The position numbers and the translations under genes are program-made. Below the pieces are notes generated by a model. The model searched no databases. It was given only the letters and a program-made list of their open reading frames with translations, and was not told where the DNA came from. Of a DNA stretch of 64,000 nucleotides, positions 1 through 11,154 are shown one piece after another. Where the stretch lies: contig JANBVO010000069.1 in the NCBI GenBank assembly GCA_030052745.1, positions 1 through 64,000 of the forward strand. The letters are read 5' to 3'. Position 1 is the first letter of the stretch, and every line of letters begins with the position of its first letter. This DNA is from Pleurostoma richardsiae. Taxonomy: Eukaryota > Ascomycota > Sordariomycetes > Calosphaeriales > Pleurostomataceae.

Positions 1-1330
1 TCTCCGATCTCCTTGAAGCGGTCGGCCCACTTGGCGATCTTGGCCAAGACGTCCCGGACGCTGACCGTCGCGCCGTTGTTCCGCCGGAGCTGCCATGCTT
101 TTGGCCTGATTCGTGGACATAACGCCGTGCGTCTGCCTTTCATTTGCTTTGATACGGAATTCTTGGCGACGCCGTCGCATTGGAAGAGTGAGGATCATCA
201 TGTTAGCCATCGTCGCCGTCAGTCTGCGGAGAATGTGGCCATATAAGCGCTTGATTGCTCGCAGAGGCAATCAGCACGGGCCAGCGACGGCAGCAATGGA
301 GCGCGCCACGGGAGCTACGCGGAACAGCATCTCCCTTACGCCACGGCCTGTTGTGGTTTGTGCTTGCACCTTGCAGGGTCGTTCGCTCCTCGACCGCTAA
401 GACGTTGAATTTACTCCTGGTTTTCGATGAGCCTAGTCACCTGTATCTCCGAAATCTAATACCGTCCCTTAAACCTTTTTATTAAATGCTTCTCAGTCGC
501 TGTTGCTCTGAGAGACCGTGAAGTGGTACCAGCAGGCAGGATTGGACGCACGTGATGCTTGGCAGCCTGCTTCGGCATATAAGTTAATCCGTGGAGATCA
601 TGTGCCTGCAATCGGAGTTCAGAGGCCGGGCTCTCGCTCCTTGATCTCAGCGCCGCAACTTCGTCCTGTTCCTGGCCATCTTTTTGTGGGATCATTCGAG
701 CACTGCCATCGCTCTTGAAGCCCATATCACACCGCCGAAGACTCTGGTGGGCAACCTCCAGTCCCTATCTTTCCAATTCTGAATGTCTTCCCTTTCGCCC
801 TGCTGCGGTCAAGGAATCGCCTGGGGAAAGTCCAACATTCTCCCTGTCCTGTTTCGGGTATTCACTCCCAAGTCTCGCGGCACTACTGACCTGTCTTGGA
901 CGACTCTGTAGCGGCCATCGACGTCACGGTGACAGCAATGCATCAATTGCCATGGGCCAATTTCCCGGCAATCAGCACGATGGTTCATTCTTCTTCATCA
1001 ACCAGATTCCTCCAGTAGCGACTGGTGTTCTTCGGCAAGCGTGCTCATAGTCTATCGAATCACGGTCTACAGAGGGAACAGATTTACCCAGCTCCGCACC
1101 TGGAACATGGTCGACGTGAAGTTCAACACGATCGGTACGCTGAATAGGTGATCAAACCTCACGATTTCGCTGCGCGCCGACCGAGACGTACACGACCTAG
1201 CCAAGGAGCCGACCATAAGATAATAGTCGTGCAGTACATACTCCCTCCATTCAGACCCAACTCTCAAACGGGCATTACCTCCGCCGCAACTGGGGCGGGG
1301 TTCTCTGGCTTACGCCCATATACTAAGAAC
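1..1330. other. Stretch without a recognisable gene
   Basis: Only short overlapping open frames on both strands, none with a domain, a signal peptide or a plausible splice-linked continuation. It lies just beyond the 3' end of the LaeA-like methyltransferase gene. Confidence 0.5.
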
Positions 1331-2862
1331 CTATTCGGTAAAGGTGCAGTCAGCAAGCACTGCAGCATCCAGCTTTCGTATCACAGAACCCACATACATG
1401 TCACCATTAGTGTGGTTTCTGGGATCATTCACGGCAGAGCGCATCTTGGCCACAAGGACGCGGACTTCTTCGGGGCTCCAGCCTAAGATCTGGCCAACAG
1501 GAAGTGCAGCAAAGCCATCTAGGCTCAGGTTCAGATATAGGCCAGTGTAACCGCCGAGCTCCTTGAGCCTCCTGTCCTTGGGCCAGGTGCCGTGTGGGAT
1601 GTTGAACTTCTTATATACGATGTCGGTGAAGCCGGCCTCGCGTGCCCACTTCTCCATGGTGCCATCGACGAACTTAAATGTGCGTCCCAGCTTGTCGCCG
1701 ACGTCGTAGAACAGCTGAGCCCACTGTCTGTAGATGCTGAGGGTGGTGGCTGTCAGCAGAAACGCGCTTGAGGCGTATATATCTTGGACAGCATGATCGC
1801 CACACGTACTGCTTGTCGTCAACTTCAACCTCAGGGTTATCGCAGCGCAGCTCGATATCGGGCTCGATATGCTGAAACCAGCCGCCTGGCTTGAGAAACT
1901 TGTAGATCTGGTTATAGAACTTCGGCCAATTATCGATGGCGCCTTGCATATAGCGAACATGGATGAAGTCGAAGTACTCGGGCTTGAACGTCCACTCTAG
2001 CTGGGCATCATCAATCTGGAAACTCAGGTTTGGAGGCACCCAGCTCGGCTGCGTAGGTGAGATGTCGGTACCGATGACCTCGGCCGAAGGAAATTTGTCT
2101 GCCATATCGCTGAACTTGGTCAGAAACAGCCGACGAACGTGACACGTGTCACAGGGGCGGATATAATAACATAGCCCAGATACCCGTGCCAGTACCAACG
2201 TCCAGAATGTGCTGCGTAGATGTCAGCTGGAATCATAAAGACGGAGGACAGGTCATCCGACCTGTGGGTCTTCTCCAATAGGTGCGAGGAACAGCTTGTC
2301 ACCCAGCATCATGGTCAGCCATTGGTGCCTGCCGTGGTAAAGAAAACGGTTAATAGAGGAAGGTCGGCTCTCGAGCGGCTTGTTATGGGATCATACGCCA
2401 CGTCCAAGCTCTCTATATGTTGATCATCGTTTGGAGCCCTTCAAATAACGTTAGCGTCTCGCGATGCCATTTGGAGAACCAGATGCGCATGCCAGTATTC
2501 AGTCGTTTTGGAAGTCTGATACGTCCTGCCTTGGATGGTGCGGTATTCCAAGATGCTGGATGTAATGGACGCGGTTGAGTCACGGAGACTGAAGCAGAAG
2601 TCAGTGCATGCAGGCCCGGAAGACTCGGAGGGGTTGAGAACGGGCAAGCAGACGTGCCTCTGTACATCAACAGAAGAATCATTGTCATTCATGACTTCAG
2701 CATCCTGGTAGTACAGTCAGTCGCTTGATATGATGCACTCTACATGTATCTGGCCCTCGTGGATCCAATTTTAAGAGATCAGATCCATGTTGATAGTACT
2801 GATTGCTAGTAACGGAGACTAACAAAGTCAATTCGCTCCTCAACCGCCTCCGGTGCTGACAT
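1331..2862 (-). CDS. LaeA-like (UMTA family) SAM-dependent methyltransferase
   Basis: A Rossmann-fold methyltransferase of the LaeA-like family, many of which sit near or in secondary-metabolite loci; substrate unknown. I join six exons: 2824-2862, 2397-2704, 2262-2328, 2171-2211, 1810-2109 and 1331-1736, giving 386 residues, about the family length. Exon ends have GT and AG, and all joins keep frame. The N-terminal stretch contains SITSSILEYR and the repeated-polar GRTY segment usual before the domain. Motif I reads ILDVGTGTGIWAI across an exon junction. Then come AEVIGTDISP, WVPPN, FDFIHVR and LKPGGW, which are the standard LaeA-like landmarks. The C-terminal exon carries the family's IYRQWAQLFYDVG segment. 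The ATG at 2862 is chosen because the next exon is entered in frame from it. No break is seen. No biosynthetic core gene lies nearby, so this may be a stand-alone member. Confidence 0.9.
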
Positions 2863-4252
2863 GCTAGCAACTAGTCTAGTAGCCTGGCTTGCTTTGTATC
2901 AAAATGAAACGAAGGAATAAGGTGTTGGAGCAAGGGAAGGTCGATCTGTTTCGCAAACCAGCAACGTGACAAAGAGGGGTGAGAAATAGCACTCTTCTGC
3001 GTGTGGCCCTATCGTCAAGCCATGATTGCCACGTGTTACATTACCCCGCCATGAGGCCCTTGGGAAGATCCCACCGAGAAGTGTAATGCGTTTGGGATGC
3101 CAATCACAACTATCCCATCGATGTTCTAGAACCATATTTGATGACAAGTAAAGAACTGCACCGTGTGGCATGCTGATCCTCGAAATTATCGCTGGTTCAT
3201 TGTCCTTGGGTGGCATGCCACCGATGGTCCGGTACTGGAAAGAGTCAGGGCTTATGGAGACCGTAGGGATAGCTTCTCGGGCATGATTCCTCACGCAGCA
3301 AGCGTCCTACGAACGGCGGCATACGACTGATCCTAGGCTGTTGCGAGTGCCATCGTCGACCAGAAGCTATCCGAAGCTGACATATCCTGACCTGGCCAGA
3401 TGAATACCGAGCCACTGATGCCAAGTAAGCCAGCCGTGATGATCCGGGTGGGAAGTCATCGGCGATGAAAAACAACGGGTGTCCACGCACTCTTGCACGC
3501 CATCTGTTTTTGTACGTCCGCCTACGATAGGTTTGACCTTACTCCCGTTGTCATAGTTTCTGAGCCAGATTGATTAACACTTTACTCCGAAGGCGGTGAG
3601 CCATCACTTAGCTCGATAACCATGGTTACTGAGCTCCGTCAACCTTCAGCAAGAAGGCGGTGGGCTAAGTTAGCCTCCTGACCATCGTTACTGGGGCGGA
3701 TTGATCCGTTCTTCTAGCCTCGATGGATGCCACTCTGAACCTTATTGGTCCACAATCCTCACTTGCATATTAACCATTCAACTGACCCTGCTCCGTCTCG
3801 AACACTGCCAAATTCTCGTTCACCCGTATAGCATTCCTGATGCAAGGTAGAAGTTGAGATTCCCCAAGACTAAGCAGTAGAACGTTCAAGATACATATCT
3901 GCGCCTTTCTGAAGTGACGCCTCGCGATTTCCTTGTCCCATCCTACAATTCTGATCTGCATTTGCGAGTACGACTTGAAGTTGCCCTGTATAGGATCCTC
4001 TCCTCCCGGGATCTCTTCCTGATACGATTCCTGACTGAGCCAAACAAACACTCGATGGGAAAGAAGGGGAATGACGCTTTGTCCATGAACATGACGGATC
4101 TCGAGGTTGGATGTCTGCCACAGAACGACAGTTGCCTTTCAAAGGAGCCCTTAACCACGTCCACATTCGTGTTTTCTTCATACACCTCAGAATAGATGAC
4201 ACCGCCTACGATATATGCTCATAGTATTCGGGCTCTCTTTTTCCTCGCGGTG
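2863..4252. other. Stretch without a recognisable gene
   Basis: Several open frames of 80-130 codons overlap on both strands here, none recognisable. The first few hundred bases should hold the promoter of the minus-strand methyltransferase gene. About 3580-3690 two similar short passages containing GGCGGTG and GATAACCATGGTTACTG or ACCATCGTTACTG words follow each other, suggesting a small degenerate duplication. Confidence 0.4.
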
Positions 4253-4987
4253 TCATTCCTTTTGGGGTATAGCCCCGTCCCATGTACTGACCCAGGTGGA
4301 TGTGACCGCTGCACAACCTAGGGCCACCGGTGGGACTGTGAGCTGTAGCACAAATCCCCACTGCTGCTCTTCCAGCCAGACCCCTTGGCTCCATGTCAGC
4401 GCCCACCGCATAGTTGCAGGGAAAACAGCCTGACGCGGTGAAGGTAGCTTGCTCTGTATGATGCGGCCGCTCGTTTTCGTACACTCCAGCAAGAAGTCGA
4501 AAGAATCGTAGAGTGACAAAAAAGCAGGAAGATCTAGGGTCACCGGAAGGTCTGCCGAGAGCATCCGAGCCGGCTGCCACGAGAGGTCCATGGGCTGCAG
4601 ATACTTCTGAAGAGCCAAGATGCGTTGAGCTTGTTTGCGACGTTCATGCCTCTGTCGATGCCTTTTCGAAGTCATCGCCTTGTTGATTGCTCGTCTGCTT
4701 AGCATGGTAGGGAGCTGCAGGCGGCGGTTGTTCCGGGACTGTCGGCGAGATGATGGGATGGTGAAGCGACCGCGTCGGGTGGAAAGATGCGTTTGGTTGG
4801 GCTGACGACGGATGTGTGCGGCAGGTATTTGACTCAGGTCGGAGGATGTGGGGAGGAAAGGGGTAGAATGGAGAACTCCTGTAGGTCCAGATGTGCCGAT
4901 GCCTATGCCTCCTTGGTACTCTCCCGAGGTAAAGGACACAGCTAGGCCAACAGGTCCCAGGGCGGCGGCTGGCTCCGGCACAGACAT
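4253..4987 (-). CDS. Hypothetical protein, basic central region
   Basis: One open frame of 244 codons starting at an ATG. It begins with an alanine/glycine-rich hydrophobic stretch, has a strongly basic segment near residues 95-120 (RRAINKAMTSKRHRQRHERR), then a more hydrophobic C-terminal half. I do not recognise a family. It could be a real single-exon gene, the first exon of a longer one, or a chance frame in moderately GC-rich DNA. No shadow frame on the other strand is better. Confidence 0.35.
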   Translation of the reverse strand: MSVPEPAAALGPVGLAVSFTSGEYQGGIGIGTSGPTGVLHSTPFLPTSSDLSQIPAAHIRRQPNQTHLSTRRGRFTIPSSRRQSRNNRRLQLPTMLSRRAINKAMTSKRHRQRHERRKQAQRILALQKYLQPMDLSWQPARMLSADLPVTLDLPAFLSLYDSFDFLLECTKTSGRIIQSKLPSPRQAVFPATMRWALTWSQGVWLEEQQWGFVLQLTVPPVALGCAAVTSTWVSTWDGAIPQKE

Positions 4988-5259
4988 GGCGTGATGCGAA
5001 AGATAGGCGTATGTGAGTCAAGAGACCACTAGTCGTGTGACAGGCAATCGTAGAGTAAGCGGAGAAATAGAAATAAAAAGAGTGCTGATGAGGTGTATCT
5101 GTGAAAGGGATGGTCAAAGTCAGATGGAAGGGGAAGGAATGATGGCTCGCGTGTTGTTGGAGAAGTGATTTGGGAAAAGGAAGGGAACGACATGAGAAAA
5201 CCACGGGGAGACGGAGGAATTTATCAATTCAAACTCGAACATTTCACGATCCCGGTTTT

Positions 5260-5305
5260 GGGAAACCGGGAAACGGGAACTGGGAAACGGGAAACGGGAA
5301 ACGGG
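5260..5305 (+). repeat. Heptamer G-run repeat (GGGAAAC type), candidate G-quadruplex
   Basis: Seven GGG runs start at 5260, 5268, 5275, 5282, 5289, 5296 and 5303, separated by AAAC, AACT or AAACC. This period of about seven bases meets the usual sequence rule for an intramolecular G-quadruplex on the plus strand. It lies about 270 bases upstream of the minus-strand hypothetical gene at 4253-4987. Confidence 0.8.
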
Positions 5306-7458
5306 TTGTTGACGATGTGCCGCATCTGCCCCACATTCGGGAGCCGGGTCGGCGCTCTACCAGGAGACGGGATCGGAGGCGCCGGGCATTGCAACGGCGT
5401 TGTGGTACTTCAGATCGCTGTTGACGCTGCCGGGCTTTTAGTGGAGGTCGGGACACCGAGCTTGGTGGATCCGACGAGGGGCACTGTCTGATTGGTAGCC
5501 ATTTTACCCAAAGGATAAAAAGGATGCCCCTCGATTTCGGCCCAGTCTCGTACCGCAAACAGCTCTTGCGAAAGAGGACAGATGTCACTAGCAAGTCTTC
5601 CAGGAAAGCTTCCGCGTGTTTAGGATAGGACTGAAGTGAAATTGTAGTACGTTAATGACGGTCTGCAGCCAGCTGCTCAGAAATAGAAGCACCACTTGAC
5701 TTAGGCGCGCGGGGTCGGTGAGCATGGTCAACTGTGTCCCGACCAGTCACAGAGGCTCAAATGCAGGACTGGCGGCTAGTCAAACACAGGTGGATGCATG
5801 TGCTGCTATTCTGGTCTAGAGAACTGGAAGCTGGCGCTTATGGACATGCACTGCTGCTCCATGAGCCGACTAGTTTGTCAGAGGGGCCTGGCAGCGCCGT
5901 AGTGCGATTCCGTAGGACGAGCTGTCGCGTGTCTTTGACCACTGATTCCCTCTCAAGATCCCAAGTCTGAAACGTACTAGAATCGGGGCCGGCCGTTGAC
6001 CTGGCCCCATGCAGCCCGTCGTCTACACTTCGAATCCGATTGGCCCTTTCGGCTGACTTAGGGTCGCAAATGACACTGTTGCTTGTACTGTACGGATTCA
6101 AGAGCGCCCAGCACAATTAGGGCAGATTGCTGACCCATTTGGCGGGTTACTGCGTGTACACCGTGTGACTTCGATTGACAAAGTCTCTGCCCCTTCAAAT
6201 CACTCGGTCCTGGTCTCATCCAGTCTTCCTATACAAGAACCGGAGCAGCTTTTAGCCCTAGCAGTACTTTTCCAATACTGGCTTGGTACATGAAGCTTGG
6301 CGACTGTACACTGAGAGCCAATTATGGCTGACGGAGTGTGACTCGAACGGGAGGACTTACAATGACACCTTGTCATCCAAAAGTCCTAGTTCTCATCTGG
6401 CGGTACCTTTGCTGTCTACTGCATGTAGACCTGGAAAACACCGGTCATCACTGCTTGTCCACATCCTTGCTGTGATACGTATCCCCTCTTGACAGTACAT
6501 CAGCCGATGGCGTGTGCACCGTATCTTCGTGGCCCGTAGGAGACCCCGAATCCTGTGGCTGCTGAGACCACGCACCCAGTCCGAGCGCCTTGAGCTGGCT
6601 GTGGTACTCTCGGCTTAACTTTCACTTTGGCAGAGGCCTTGCGTGCGAATCCCGCAAAGCCATCTGTGCGGCAGCAAGTCGTCTCCTGCCATCTACTCTG
6701 TCTATTCCTTTCCGTACTGTATGTGATCCGGTGCAGGAACATGCTTCACGTCGTATGCTGTTAATTAGACTACAACTACATCACTTGGTATGCCTTCATG
6801 GACTTCGGGTCTCGTCTCGCGACTCCTTTGCAGGCACCAGGAACACGCCCAGCAGCCGCTAACGATTAGTAGGGGCATTTGCACGTCTTTGTCGGAATTC
6901 GGATCATGTAAATCCGGGGCGCTAGTACAGCCAAGAACGGTCGATGCGGGGTGATTCGTATTGGGATTCGAATGACGAGCATCTGGTGCAAGGCACGGCT
7001 GCAGTGAACACCGTAATGCGCATGGCCGAGTAATGCATCGCGTTGCCGAAAGTCTGACAAAGTTCCTCTATTGGTGGACAGTTCGTGTAGCAGGTGTCGG
7101 GAATCCCAACTGCCCCCACGTAGGCGTCCCGCCGCCGACGCTTGGAGTGCTATGCATGGCCAGCGTGATGCTGACAGCGGTATTAGACACAGGTTCTACG
7201 TCGCCGAATCTGTCTGACCAGTCTATCCCGTCAGACCGCCGCGACTTTCTCCTAGGCGTCCTCGTCCGACATCGAGCGTTCCGATCTTCCTCTCCTCAAC
7301 CTCGAAAACACCCCGGATGCGCTCGAGCTGCCTAGACAACTACGGGCCGGCCGGGGACACGTAGTGCATATTCCACCGCAACGTCCTTCTCCAAACCACA
7401 CCCCATGCGCCGAGGCAATCTCGACGATGAACGACGACGACAAGACTCGGTCGCTCCT
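5306..7458. other. Stretch without a recognisable gene
   Basis: Open frames are short, overlap on both strands and match nothing I know. The distal part (6900-7450) may hold eroded remains of the minus-strand zinc-cluster regulator whose N-terminal half lies just upstream, but I could not match it to that family. Confidence 0.4.
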
Positions 7459-8063
7459 TCAGCTCGCGTCCATCATCGTCTCGCAGCTCGTCGACTTCCT
7501 GACAGTCCGCCCAGTTTCATCCGACAGCTGAAGGAGGAGTCTGCCCTCCCTGATTTCTGCCATCATATATTCGACGGAGTCGCCAGCCCTGATGCGTCGG
7601 AGCAGCCCCATAGCTTCCGTCTCGTCTCCGGTACGAGATCTCCAACAGCTCTTCGTACCTGCAGCATTTATGCTCCAGCTGATTGGCCTTCCGCCTGTGC
7701 GCTGCTGCGTGTGTTTCCGTGGGATTGGTCTTGTAGTCGCATTCGTGTCCTCGACGCCTGCAATGAACCACATGTCGGTCTCTCACTGTCGCACTGCGGG
7801 AACGTGACATAAGGTTAGGCTGACATGTCATGTACGTAGATCGGTCAGGGTTCACACCTTGACTTTCTTCTTGCGACAGGGCTCACAAGCTGCTGGAGCC
7901 CGCAATACCTTGCTGATGGCGAAGTTTGACCTGCAAGTTGGTGTCGTGATGACATATTTGCTTGGCGTAGGCGCTGGCAGTAGTGGCCGAGGCATTGATG
8001 TTGACCGTCGTGCCGCGCTGTGCACGACCGTGGTTTGCTGGCATCTTGTAAATGTAAAGGCAT
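7459..8063 (-). pseudogene. Zn2Cys6 transcription factor relic
   Basis: N-terminal part of a fungal binuclear zinc-cluster regulator. The first half of the cluster (ACEPCRKKKVK) ends at a GT donor near 7859, and the second half continues at an AG acceptor near 7815 with CDSERPTCG followed by CRRRGHECDY. Together these give the six cysteines spaced C-x2-C-x6-C-x6-C-x2-C-x6-C. The reading frame shifts by one base between the fourth and fifth cysteines and again about 40 residues later, before a segment containing SVEYMMAEIREG, a form typical of the region after the linker in this class. No middle-homology regulatory domain can be followed downstream. I read it as a decayed gene; sequencing error is the alternative. 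The start codon is not fixed. Confidence 0.7.
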
Positions 8064-8632
8064 TGCCTAGTTAATGGCTCTAGCCTGACCGAAGCGTCAT
8101 CACTGACATGCTGTGGTTCAAAGTCGCCACGTTGGACGGCGTCGCGCTGCAGCGGATGCGATCAAGATGCGGGGCTGTTACGGGACTAGTTGTGGTGGGA
8201 CGTAAGTCCTCCTGCCTCAGTGAGCAGTCAGCCGCACTCGGCCAGTGTCGCGCCTTGCTCCAGCTGCCACGACGTGTCGTTTGTATCAGCGGCAAGGCTT
8301 GCTGCAGGCCACCGATGTCATTGTCAACCAGCTTTGACTTTGCTGACGAGTAAGTGTTTCTCCTACTTCGGCGTTGGGTTCGCGTTATCGGCGCTGACAA
8401 GCTGTAGTATTCCCTGTTCTTCGGCTACTGTACTGACGCAAGGGCGATGCTCGGGCCATTTGCTGCTCAAGAGGATCTGTTCCCTGAAGCTTGGGGTGCT
8501 GACTCCCTCGGTCAGCGATGACTCTGTGCACAGGCCATAATGTGGAGGGCCAAATTTGAGTCCATTGAGGGAGCCGCTTTTGGGCCCATGCGACAGCAAC
8601 GACGTTTTCGGCTTACCCAGGTGGACCAAAAC
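8064..8632. other. No gene recognised
   Basis: Short overlapping frames only. The part next to the repeat copy (about 8530-8632) may belong to the same element, since a GC-rich passage with ACGCGGCCCC follows it, but no match to the second copy continues here. Confidence 0.35.
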
Positions 8633-8711
8633 GCGGCCCCATAACAACTTCACATATTAATCTGTATGGGGTCTTGTTAAGGAACCGCCGTTCAAATTTT
8701 TGACTACCTGC
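8633..8711 (-). repeat. Interspersed repeat, copy A (mobile-element fragment)
   Basis: Read on the minus strand, this roughly 79-base block matches 56090-56164 on the plus strand at about three-quarters of positions, including the shared cores GGTTCCTTAAC or AGTTCCTTAAC and CCCATACAG. It translates on the minus strand as VVKNLNGGSLTRPHTD, with VVENLNGSSLTKSHT in the other copy, but I take it as non-coding. Likely the end of a DNA transposon or MITE of unknown family. Confidence 0.65.
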
Positions 8712-8968
8712 CATCCCGCAGCGAATGCTCTATCTTGAGTCGGGCTGTGCTGAAAGAGGGCGGGGAACAAATTCGGCCCCCGGCGACACAATATGTGCTG
8801 GAGATGATAAGTATGGCTGGGAAAGATGTTGAGCCGGTCGACGCCAGCAATCGCGTACATGCCCTATTGAATATGTCGGACTCCGCTCTCCGAATGTCGG
8901 AAACGGGCCAGGTTTCGGCCGGACCATGTCTGCCGCCTTCCGCCTCCCTGTCCGCCCCCGCAGGCATC

Positions 8969-9321
8969 ATGCCAAAGGACAAAAGAGACAAGACGCGGAA
9001 ACGCAGCAGAACCAGGGAGAACGTCCAAAAGAGCTTACGCCGCATCATGAAAAGGATCGACAGGATGAAGAAGACGTATGGTGTCGAGTTCTACTTTTGC
9101 GCTAAGTATTATAAGTTCTATGAGTACATGTCTTCTCCCCACTTCAGACCTACCGCCAGAGAGATTGTATGTACATTCTCCGACCTCTGCGCAGACGATA
9201 CGCTGATGAGTGTCACCAGAATGAAAACTATCCTCCGGCTGTCAAGAGTACACCAAGCAGCTTCCCAGGAAAGATGTCCATGCTGAGTGGTAGAGGAGTT
9301 CTCCCGGAAAATCCCGAGTAA
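8969..9321 (+). CDS. Small MADS-box-like (SRF-type) protein
   Basis: Two exons, 8969-9166 and 9220-9321, joined over a 53-nt intron with a GTATGT donor and CACCAG acceptor, give 99 residues. A lysine/arginine-rich start (KDKRDKTRKRSRTRENVQKS) is followed by RRIMKRIDRMKKTYGVEFYF, then a short strand, KYYKFYEY, SSPHFRPTAREI and, after the splice, a proline-rich NENYPPAVKSTP segment. This order resembles the small fungal proteins with a shortened MADS-like fold that occur as multicopy accessory genes, so a DNA-binding role is inferred. The open frame runs further upstream, but the ATG at 8969 is the first in it. The interspersed repeat copy A lies about 260 bases upstream. Confidence 0.55.
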
Positions 9322-9643
9322 ATGTCCCGTAGAGCAAAGCGGGATTTGCATATCTCTGTGGTGATGATTTTCTGTCTGTAGTTGACAAACGGAATGACTT
9401 TGAGCTAGTTTGGTGCGATGGGTGCCTTCAAAGATGCTGCAAACTCAACCTTGACGCAATCGTCCGCATGTATGCAATGCATATTTAATGAAGTCTACTT
9501 ACAGGATCTGAAACGGAACAGAACTCTCCACATCTCTTTCACAGAGTGGACCTCAGGCAAAATTCGAACAAAATACCAGACGGCAATACAATTTTAACAA
9601 CGTAACAACAGTAACACTAAGCTCTTGTTCAAAACAAATCAAA
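9322..9643. other. 3' flank between convergent genes
   Basis: Lies between the 3' ends of the plus-strand MADS-like gene and the minus-strand CCCH gene. AT-rich near 9570-9650. No gene or clear terminator seen. Confidence 0.4.
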
Positions 9644-11154
9644 CTAACTAACAATAGTTGTGTCGATATTGTGCATTGCCAGAGGAAACCGGCAGGTTGC
9701 GGGCGTACAGTTGTCTCGAGTGCAGCGATGACCAGAAAGACAATCCGGGTCTCTGCAGATCAAACCCAATTGACAGGGCGATTGGCGAGCAACAGCGCGC
9801 AAGGCTGCCATCTGGTGAAGGTTCAGTCTTTCACCATGGTCGTGCTGACATCGCCCATAGTTATCGAGAAAGTAACACTTTCCGAGGAGATGATAATTGT
9901 TGCAGAGTTTGCGGCCCTTCAAGTTGACGAAGTCTTGCTGCGAAAATTCGAGCGGCGAATCCACACGCTGGTCTCGTCTGTTTCGCAGCACCTGCCTTGA
10001 TACAAGCAATGTGGATGCAGTAGAACCTTGCTGAGTGGTTGGAGGTGGTGCTGACGTGGAGGCAGCCTTCGCAGCAGCTGAAGCGTAGTCCACCGAAGGG
10101 GTGGCGGGAGGGGTGGTGCGGAACGATACTTTGCGTTTATTGTTGAACAGCTTCTGGCTCCTGAAAACATTTCCGAAAGAAGCTGTACGGAATCTGTCCT
10201 TGATATCGGCCAGTTCGTGGGCGAAGGGGGGTCCTTCGAGCAGGGTAATCCGCCCACGTACGGTTTCGTCCTCGGCGTACGGCCCGAGAAGACGAGCGTA
10301 TCCGTTGTCGGCTGTACCACCGAAGAGAATCTGTTGACAGTGGACGTCCGCTAAATGGAGTCGGAAAGTGGCTATGCAAGGTCAATACTGACGGAGTACT
10401 GGCTAGCGTTGTGTGGCTTACCTTTGACTTTCTCATCGGAACACTCTTTACCATTGCCGGCATCGACGTAATCGCACATAGAGTCACCCATGTTGAACCC
10501 GCGAACAAACTCATCAAATATGGGCTCGGGCAGGTCTTTCACCTCCTTGTATGTCTTGGCTAATCCTTTCACATTGGCATACACGTGAATAATCATCAGC
10601 ATTTGATGGGCTGTGGCGGGGAGCGAAGACTTGAGCTCCTCTTCGACAGCTTGTTTGAGCAGGGTGGCTGTTCTCTTGCCGCCGTCGAGACCCTGCATGA
10701 CGAGCTCATCTTTAAACTAACCTCGGGGTCAGCCAGAGTTCAAGTCAGTCGGGGCTAAGTGAATTTACCGGCATACAGTCCCCGTCAATTACAACAGAAG
10801 CAAACACAAGCTTTGCCTGCGAAAAGTCAGTTCTTGACTGAACAAACAAAGGATAAGTCCATCTCACTTTTTCAAGCTGTAGAGCTTGGATATGTTTCTC
10901 GCCTTGTTCAACACGATCACGGGCTAATTTGATCACATCTTTCTTATCACGAAGCTCCGACTCGGCGTCCGACAGCTTGCCAGATAGATTATCAATGTAT
11001 GTGAATAGATCCTGTACGCGTAGTTAGCAGGTAGAGTCGGCTAGGACTCTACGAATTGCCATACAGAGATCAGTGAATGCTTCTGGTCGTCTTGAGTCTT
11101 GCATAACTTCCAGCCTGCCCTCAGGCCGTCCAAATGCTCTTTTGCATCCGACAT
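9644..11154 (-). CDS. Fungal tandem CCCH zinc-finger protein with DUF7923-like domain
   Basis: Five exons (11065-11154, 10868-11011, 10769-10816, 10422-10716, 9644-10371) give 434 residues. The order is that of a conserved fungal family: an N-terminal coiled coil with KLSDAESELRDKKD, a compact domain opening with LVFASVVIDGDCM, continuing through HVYANVKGLAKTY, EFVRGFNMGD, FGGTADNGYARLL and TLLEGPPFAHEL, a basic serine/alanine linker, and C-terminal zinc fingers. The first finger is LCNNYHLLGKC ending in CQHDH, followed by further CCCH-type sets. The globular part has the look of a nuclease-like or NYN-like fold (IDGDCM with later acidic residues), so an RNA-related function is plausible but unproven. 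All splice joins keep frame and no disruption is visible. It is convergent with the MADS-like gene and divergent from the FunK1 kinase gene. Confidence 0.88.

Noticed and set aside
6630-6680. tRNA-like T-arm (TGCGTGCGAATCCCGCA)
   Set aside because: Stem pairing is poor and no acceptor, D or anticodon arms can be arranged around it.
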